Below, piece after piece: positions 6,792 to 10,425 of a stretch of 10,425 nucleotides of DNA (within the stretch, counting starts at the first letter, position 1; every line of letters begins with the position of its first letter). Below the pieces are notes generated by a model. It saw only the letters and a list, made by a program, of their open reading frames with translations, made no database searches and had not been told where the DNA came from. Origin of the DNA: Helicobacteraceae bacterium (GTDB lineage Bacteria; Campylobacterota; Campylobacteria; Campylobacterales; Sulfurimonadaceae); NCBI GenBank assembly GCA_027056525.1, contig JALUKO010000172.1:1-10425 (forward strand), read 5' to 3'. Position numbers and translations under genes: made by a program.

Positions 6792-8165
6792 GTGAGTAAT
6801 TCAAATTTTTCAAATCTTTCTTTATCACAAGAGATGCTAGATAACCTCGAGCAGATAGGCTATAAGCAGATGACACCCATACAACAAAAGAGTCTGCCTT
6901 TCATACTTGAGGGAAAAGATGTTATCGCGCAGGCAAAGACCGGAAGTGGTAAGACAGCAGCTTTTGGCATAGGGATTCTTAACAAACTGGATGTAAAAAA
7001 CTTCAGGGTTCAGGCACTTGTGCTGTGTCCGACACGTGAACTCTCAGATCAGGTGGCAAAGGAGCTTCGGGTATTGGCTCGGTGTACACATAACATAAAG
7101 GTGCTCACACTGTGTGGAGGAAGTGCTTTTGGTCCGCAGCTTGGTTCCCTTCGCCACGGTGCCCATATAGTCGTAGGTACACCCGGAAGAATACTCAAGC
7201 ATCTCAAAAAAAATACGCTCTCTTTAGAGAGTTTACAAACTCTTGTTTTTGATGAGGCAGATCGTATGCTTGATATGGGTTTTATTGAGGAGATTGAAGA
7301 GGTTTTGGAGTATGCACCTTCGCAAAGACAGACACTTCTTTTTTCCGCTACATATACAGATGAGATCATAACTATCAGCAACAGAGTGCAAAACAAGCCT
7401 CTAAGTGTCAAAACAACAACATATGAAAGCAGCAATAAGATACTTCAGAAGTTCTATAAAGCTTCAAATGGTGACAAAGTAGCCACTTTGGTGAAAATTT
7501 TTAGTACTTATAAACCTGAAAATGTTATAGTTTTTACTAATACTAAAATAGAAGCCAAAGAGTTGGCAGAATCTTTGCAAAGCAAGCAGATAGATGCTTT
7601 GGCAATACACGGTGACCTTGAGCAGTATGAGCGTAACGATGTTCTGGTTCAGTTTGCCAACAAAAGTTGTTCTGTTTTGGTAGCAACAGATGTAGCTGCC
7701 CGTGGGCTCGACATAAAAGAGCTCTCAATGGTGGTGAATTATGATCTGCCTCATTCTTCGGAGACATATATGCACCGTATAGGCAGAACGGGTCGGGCAG
7801 GTTGTGAAGGTGTAGCCCTGACGCTTTACATGGAAGATGAACTTCCAAACATACAAGAGTATCAGGGTGATGAGTATATTTTTGAATCTACAGATACTCT
7901 TGAGAGCGCAGAAGATTTTACTATGAAGCCCAAGTATGTTACTTTGGTCATAGAGGGCGGTAAAAAAGAGAAGCTCAGAGCAGGTGATATACTCGGTGCT
8001 CTAACGGGAGATATCGGACTTCAAGGATCGAGCATAGGTAAGATAGACATTTATGAACGTCAAAGCTATGTAGCCATAGAAAGTAGCGTTATAGAAGAGG
8101 CGTACAAGAAGCTTCAAAACTCAAAAATAAAAAGTAGAAAGTTCTCTACTTGGATATTGCAATAA
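6792..8165 (+). CDS. dbpA: DEAD-box ATP-dependent RNA helicase, DbpA type
   Basis: A 457-residue ATP-dependent RNA helicase with all family motifs: Q motif region YKQMTPIQ (24-31), motif I AQAKTGSGKT (46-55), Ia PTREL (80-84), Ib TPGR (130-133), II DEAD (154-157), III SAT (185-187), IV VFTNT (247-251), V ATDVAARGLDI (298-308) and VI HRIGRTGRAG (328-337). The C-terminus (about 381-456) matches the DbpA RNA-binding domain (VTLVIEGGKKEKLRAGDILG, then LTGDIGLQG and IGKIDI). In E. coli DbpA this domain binds 23S rRNA hairpin 92 and ties the helicase to 50S subunit assembly, and the same role is likely here. The start is GTG at 6792, supported by AAAAAGG 9 bases upstream; the next in-frame ATG (6834) would cut into the helicase N-terminus. 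It has its own promoter and is followed 11 bp later by the PAS gene. Confidence 0.93.
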   Translation: MSNSNFSNLSLSQEMLDNLEQIGYKQMTPIQQKSLPFILEGKDVIAQAKTGSGKTAAFGIGILNKLDVKNFRVQALVLCPTRELSDQVAKELRVLARCTHNIKVLTLCGGSAFGPQLGSLRHGAHIVVGTPGRILKHLKKNTLSLESLQTLVFDEADRMLDMGFIEEIEEVLEYAPSQRQTLLFSATYTDEIITISNRVQNKPLSVKTTTYESSNKILQKFYKASNGDKVATLVKIFSTYKPENVIVFTNTKIEAKELAESLQSKQIDALAIHGDLEQYERNDVLVQFANKSCSVLVATDVAARGLDIKELSMVVNYDLPHSSETYMHRIGRTGRAGCEGVALTLYMEDELPNIQEYQGDEYIFESTDTLESAEDFTMKPKYVTLVIEGGKKEKLRAGDILGALTGDIGLQGSSIGKIDIYERQSYVAIESSVIEEAYKKLQNSKIKSRKFSTWILQ

Positions 8166-8176
8166 AGGACAGATAT

Positions 8177-8971
8177 ATGGACAATGATGTTAGTTTTGCT
8201 CTGATTCAGAGTGTAATTGATTCTCAAGAAGCTCTGGTTGTTATCTTTAAGGGTTCCACACCGGTCATGACAAACAGAAGCTTCAACCGCTTTCTTGGAG
8301 TCTCCTCATGTGAACAGTTTGCGCAGAAGTGCGGAAACTTTGTAGATAGCTTTATCCCTCATCCATCGTACTTTCATAAAGAGAAGATGCCAAAAGATGC
8401 TGAGTGGTTTGAAGAGATACGCAAGCTTCCGGAAGTGGACAGAGTGGTTAGTATGATGACGAAAAACTATGAAGCTCGCGCTTTTGGTGTTACTTTGGAG
8501 CAGGCGATCGAAGATTATACGATAGCGACATTTACAGATATCACGGAGAGTCTCATTAAGCGTATTATGATTGAGAGTCATGCAAATATGGACGAAGAGA
8601 GTGGTGCGTATGCAAAAGAGTACTTTTTACAGATAGCCAGAAGTTATCAAGATGCTGCACTCTTCAATGAAAAGATCATCGGTGCCATCGAGATAGAGCT
8701 TGATGAGAGTACAGAGTATGAAGATCTCAAGAATTTTGTAGAGAGCTTTCAAAGAGGTACACGTCAGGATGATATGCTGATCCGTTGGCAGGACAAAGGG
8801 TTTTTGGTCGTATTTTTAGTAGATACCCAAACAAATGCACATCAGATGCTTACAAAACTGAAAAGTATGAGCAAAGCCCCTGCTATGAAAGAGTTCTCAT
8901 ATGATCTTAAGCTCTTTATTCAAGAAGACAAAGAGAGTGTTAAGTCTCTTATCAAACGTATAGAAGCATAG
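8177..8971 (+). CDS. PAS domain protein with degenerate GGDEF domain
   Basis: A 264-residue cytoplasmic protein with no membrane segment. Residues about 8-125 resemble a PAS sensor: ALVVIFKGSTPVMTNRSFNRF (19-39) and a closing FTDITE (119-124), the typical PAS end before an effector. Residues about 130-264 keep the frame of a GGDEF domain. MDEESGAYAKEYF (138-150) stands where LTGxxNRRYF is expected, and RWQDKGFLVVFL (203-214) stands where RxGGDEFxxxL is expected. The GGDEF signature is gone (WQDKGF), so it should not make c-di-GMP and is more likely a sensor or scaffold. The ATG at 8177 is fixed by AAAGGA at 8164-8169, which overlaps the dbpA stop codon; this implies co-translation with dbpA. 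The ligand is unknown. It ends 9 bp from the convergent GNAT gene. Confidence 0.72.
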   Translation: MDNDVSFALIQSVIDSQEALVVIFKGSTPVMTNRSFNRFLGVSSCEQFAQKCGNFVDSFIPHPSYFHKEKMPKDAEWFEEIRKLPEVDRVVSMMTKNYEARAFGVTLEQAIEDYTIATFTDITESLIKRIMIESHANMDEESGAYAKEYFLQIARSYQDAALFNEKIIGAIEIELDESTEYEDLKNFVESFQRGTRQDDMLIRWQDKGFLVVFLVDTQTNAHQMLTKLKSMSKAPAMKEFSYDLKLFIQEDKESVKSLIKRIEA

Positions 8972-8980
8972 GTTTTATCC

Positions 8981-9529
8981 CTAGTCCATCCATCGTCTTG
9001 GATCATAGCCGTCAGTAGGACGGATAAGTTCTTTTTTTTCGAGCTTTTTAAGCATCGTAAAGGTGCTTTTCCCATCAACAGGGCTTTGCTCGTTATCGCT
9101 ATATTTTTCAAAGCCAAACTTTTCATAAAAACTTACAGCGGGACTTTCTTGAATGACACTCACACTGATTTGATCATATTGGATTGCCGCTTCTTGTAAG
9201 AATTGCTCCATCATTGCGCTACCTATGTGCTTGTTTCTAAATTTGGGAAGTATACCCATCAGCATCACGGGGGTTTGCTCATTGACAAAGCCCTCAGCCT
9301 TATGATCTGAGTTGAGTCTTCTGCACCAGAGGGCTCCGGCTATTTCATTATTCACCAAAGCATACAAACCGAGATCTTTGGGGGTGAGTCCATAAAATTC
9401 ATAGTATATTTTGAGTTTTTTAATCTCGCCTAGTTTTTTTTCAACTGTATCAAGACGCATCGCGAATGGAAGTATGTCTTGTACAATTTTTTGTTCGGAT
9501 GATCGTAAAAAGTATAGTATAGGGTTCAT
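8981..9529 (-). CDS. GNAT-family N-acetyltransferase
   Basis: A 182-residue acetyltransferase that moves the acetyl group of acetyl-CoA onto an amine of an unknown small molecule or protein. The acetyl-CoA-binding motif A lies at PVMLMGILPKFRNKHIGSAM (87-106), with RNKHIGSA as the Q/RxxGxG/A loop. Motif B is in SPAVSFYEKFGFEKY (129-143), the usual GNAT end pattern. About 85 residues precede motif A, more than in minimal GNATs. ATG 9529 is chosen over in-frame ATGs at 9538 and 9550 because an extended -10 box lies exactly 7 bases before it; the upstream ATGs fall in or before that box. No ribosome site is present, so the mRNA is probably leaderless. It converges on the PAS gene with a 9-bp gap and no visible terminator. 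Confidence 0.87.
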   Translation of the reverse strand: MNPILYFLRSSEQKIVQDILPFAMRLDTVEKKLGEIKKLKIYYEFYGLTPKDLGLYALVNNEIAGALWCRRLNSDHKAEGFVNEQTPVMLMGILPKFRNKHIGSAMMEQFLQEAAIQYDQISVSVIQESPAVSFYEKFGFEKYSDNEQSPVDGKSTFTMLKKLEKKELIRPTDGYDPRRWMD

Positions 9530-9536
9530 AAACGCC

Positions 9537-9545
9537 ATTATATCA
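9537..9545 (-). promoter_or_regulatory. Extended -10 box directly before the GNAT gene
   Basis: On the minus strand TGATATAAT is a full extended -10 consensus. It is followed by GGCGTTT (7 bases) and then the ATG at 9529. The predicted transcript starts at or one base before the ATG, with no room for a ribosome binding site. The geometry is identical to that before the CitE-like gene. Confidence 0.65.
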
Positions 9546-9563
9546 CACAAGCAACAAACATTT

Positions 9564-9572
9564 TGCTATACT
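9564..9572 (+). promoter_or_regulatory. Extended -10 box for the small membrane protein gene
   Basis: TGCTATACT with predicted start near 9579, giving a leader of about 24 bases that includes AAAGG (9592-9596) 6 bases before the ATG at 9603. Unlike its twin at 2434-2442, this promoter yields a normal leader. Confidence 0.6.
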
Positions 9573-9602
9573 AATAAACACGAGAGTTCTCAAAGGTTTG
9601 AT

Positions 9603-9905
9603 ATGGATATTGAATATATATATACAGTGGTTGGTGCTTTGATATTTATAGCTATAGTGATAGTAGTCTTAAAAAGTGATGTGAGTAAGCAGGTGCAAAG
9701 TAAAGAGGAAAAAAGGTACAAGATCATCAGCAACTATAAAGCACAGCTTAATAAAGAGCTTGGAGCATTACAAAATGATAAAGAGGCTTATATAGCGAAG
9801 AAGAACCAGCTTCTAAAAGTCTTTAGCGATGAACTGTCTCGCAACATATTTTTTGACAAAAGTGAAGTAAGTGAGATCATTATGGATCTTGCACAGGATA
9901 CATAG
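9603..9905 (+). CDS. Small membrane-anchored protein with charged helical tail
   Basis: A 100-residue protein of no recognised family. One membrane segment lies at about residues 7-23 (YTVVGALIFIAIVIVVL). It is followed by a lysine-rich stretch (KSDVSKQVQSKEEKRYK) and then a mostly charged helix with heptad-like leucines (LNKELGALQNDKEAYIAKKN), likely coiled coil. By the positive-inside rule the charged part is cytoplasmic. The size and shape suit a membrane-tethered scaffold or accessory factor; no function can be assigned. ATG 9603 is supported by AAAGG at 9592-9596 and a clear extended -10 further upstream. An earlier in-frame start would overlap the divergent GNAT gene and its promoter. 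Confidence 0.72.
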   Translation: MDIEYIYTVVGALIFIAIVIVVLKSDVSKQVQSKEEKRYKIISNYKAQLNKELGALQNDKEAYIAKKNQLLKVFSDELSRNIFFDKSEVSEIIMDLAQDT

Positions 9906-9940
9906 CACTCTCTAAATCTTTGAGATCTTGTAGTACATTT

Positions 9941-9970
9941 CGTTCCCATCTTCCCTGATGGGAATGCCTA
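9941..9970 (+). repeat. GGGAA-tailed palindrome (REP-like hairpin)
   Basis: CGTTCCCATC (9941-9950) pairs with GATGGGAATG (9957-9966) over 10 positions (9 Watson-Crick, one G-T) around a 6-base loop, with the tail CCTA. No T run follows, so it is not a classical terminator, though it lies 36 bp after the small membrane gene. CGTTCCCA...TGGGAATGC resembles a class of short palindromes scattered in many bacterial genomes and sometimes mobilised by REP-associated transposases; that link is inference from recall. A diverged copy lies at 6693-6720 in the opposite orientation. Confidence 0.6.
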
Positions 9971-10007
9971 CAGCAACATAGTTCAGCACTTTTTTATAAG
10001 GGGGAGG

Positions 10008-10013
10008 TAAAAT
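10008..10013 (+). promoter_or_regulatory. Possible -10 box for the chimeric envelope gene
   Basis: TAAAAT, with predicted start near 10020 and a leader of about 24 bases containing AAAGGA (10029-10034), 9 bases before the ATG. It has no TGn extension and differs from the consensus at one base. Apart from this and the palindrome, the 138-bp gap 9906-10043 shows nothing else I can support. Confidence 0.35.
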
Positions 10014-10043
10014 ACAACATTAAATCATAAAGGAAAATCACAA

Positions 10044-10425
10044 ATGAGAAAAACAACACTCTCTTTACTCATAGCAGGAGTTGCCTCAACTGCTTTTGCT
10101 ACAACAACCACAAACGAAGCATTAAAAGATATAAATGCAAACAGAGATGCAACCATCAATGTATATGGTGTAGGTGCAAAGATTGATAAAAATCAGGATA
10201 GTTCTGCTGGTGCAGGTATTATGTATGATAGTGAGGTTTTAAAGGTAAAGTTAGAGGGGACAAGTGATTTTGTTAAGACTGGTGCAGTTTTAAAGCCTAA
10301 GTTCACTCTCATTAAAAAAGTACCCAGTAAACATGCCGAAGTTGTCACAAAAGCACTTGTTGAAATGTTGCAACCGATTAAAGCTCTCACACATACAATT
10401 ACAAGTGACAACGGTAAAGAGTTTG
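10044..10425 (+). pseudogene. Envelope protein gene 5' part fused in frame to an IS30 transposase segment (3' end outside window)
   Basis: 127 codons are visible and the frame is open at the window edge. Residues 1-19 form a clear Sec signal peptide (positive start, LSLLIAGVAST core, AFA cleavage site). Residues 20-84, with alternating patterns such as VYGVGAKIDKN and EVLKVKLEGTSDF, look like the first strands of a secreted beta-rich or outer-membrane protein. From about residue 85 the sequence turns into an IS30-family transposase core: KFTLIKKVPSKHAEVV, then HTITSDNGKEF, where D122 would be the second catalytic Asp. No stop or frameshift marks the switch. The two halves are unrelated in function, so I call this a truncated host gene joined to an IS fragment. 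The ribosome site AAAGGA (10029-10034) belongs to the host gene. The product would be exported and is almost surely non-functional as a transposase. Confidence 0.72.
10299..10425 (+). mobile_element. IS30-family transposase fragment, N-terminal part missing
   Basis: From about 10299 the translation gives KFTLIKKVPSKHAEVVTKAL followed by a segment ending in TITSDNGKEF, a signature of the DDE catalytic core of IS30-family transposases around the second Asp. The helix-turn-helix N-terminus and the first catalytic Asp region, together usually well over 150 residues, are absent; the envelope gene lies there instead. No left inverted repeat was seen at the junction. The right part runs off the window. 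Confidence 0.75.

Noticed and set aside
8966..8985. Terminator between the convergent PAS and GNAT genes
   Set aside because: The 9-bp gap has no hairpin; the transcripts probably overlap.
9411..9602. N-terminal extension of the small membrane protein
   Set aside because: It is antisense to the start of the GNAT gene and contains the promoter and ribosome site of the true ATG at 9603.
10193..10411. Minus-strand open frame at the right edge
   Set aside because: The plus strand carries a signal peptide and IS30 transposase motifs through this interval, so this is a shadow.
1..10425. CRISPR array, tRNA or rRNA genes, toxin-antitoxin pair, known defence system
   Set aside because: No regularly spaced repeats, tRNA-like clover leaves or rRNA-like stretches were seen, and no gene pair has toxin-antitoxin layout. 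The ATPase alone does not support a defence call.

Overview
The window reads as chromosomal DNA of a free-living Campylobacterota (epsilonproteobacterial) bacterium, most likely Sulfurimonas-like. This is an inference from gene content: an adjacent NIF-type nifS-nifU pair, c-di-GMP-type signalling proteins, a PAS domain of the sort common in sulfur-oxidising Campylobacterota, AT-rich composition, and promoters that show an (extended) -10 box with no clear -35. No tRNA, rRNA or CRISPR array was seen.

Layout. Positions 1-2129 hold the 3' part of nifS and a complete nifU, which together make Fe-S clusters. A hairpin at 2132-2160 closes this operon. A small exported four-cysteine protein (minus strand, 2173-2412) diverges, across only 37 bp, from a stand-alone CitE-like C-C bond lyase (2450-3325). 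Next come an EAL-HDOD signalling protein with a degenerate EAL domain (3378-4625) and an overlapping SpoU/TrmH-type RNA 2'-O-methyltransferase (to 5403). An AT-rich spacer with repeated ATTGAT half-sites precedes a winged-helix P-loop ATPase (5560-6675). A separate promoter drives a dbpA-type DEAD-box helicase (6792-8165), followed 11 bp later by a PAS/degenerate-GGDEF protein (8177-8971). A GNAT acetyltransferase (minus strand, 8981-9529) converges on that gene and diverges from a 100-residue membrane-anchored small protein (9603-9905).

The right edge is the most disturbed part. A signal-peptide-bearing, probably envelope protein gene starts at 10044. After about 84 codons it runs in frame into the middle of an IS30-family transposase, which continues past the end of the window.

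Common threads: two genes concern RNA maturation (SpoU methyltransferase, DbpA helicase), and two are signalling proteins whose c-di-GMP domains have lost their signature residues. At least two genes (the CitE-like lyase and the GNAT) have an extended -10 box exactly 7 bases before the ATG and no ribosome binding site, which points to leaderless mRNAs. Two diverged copies of a short GGGA-tailed palindrome lie in intergenic DNA. I did not find a clearly new multi-gene system. The best leads are the IS30 chimera, the leaderless promoters, the half-site array before the ATPase and the orphan CitE-like lyase.
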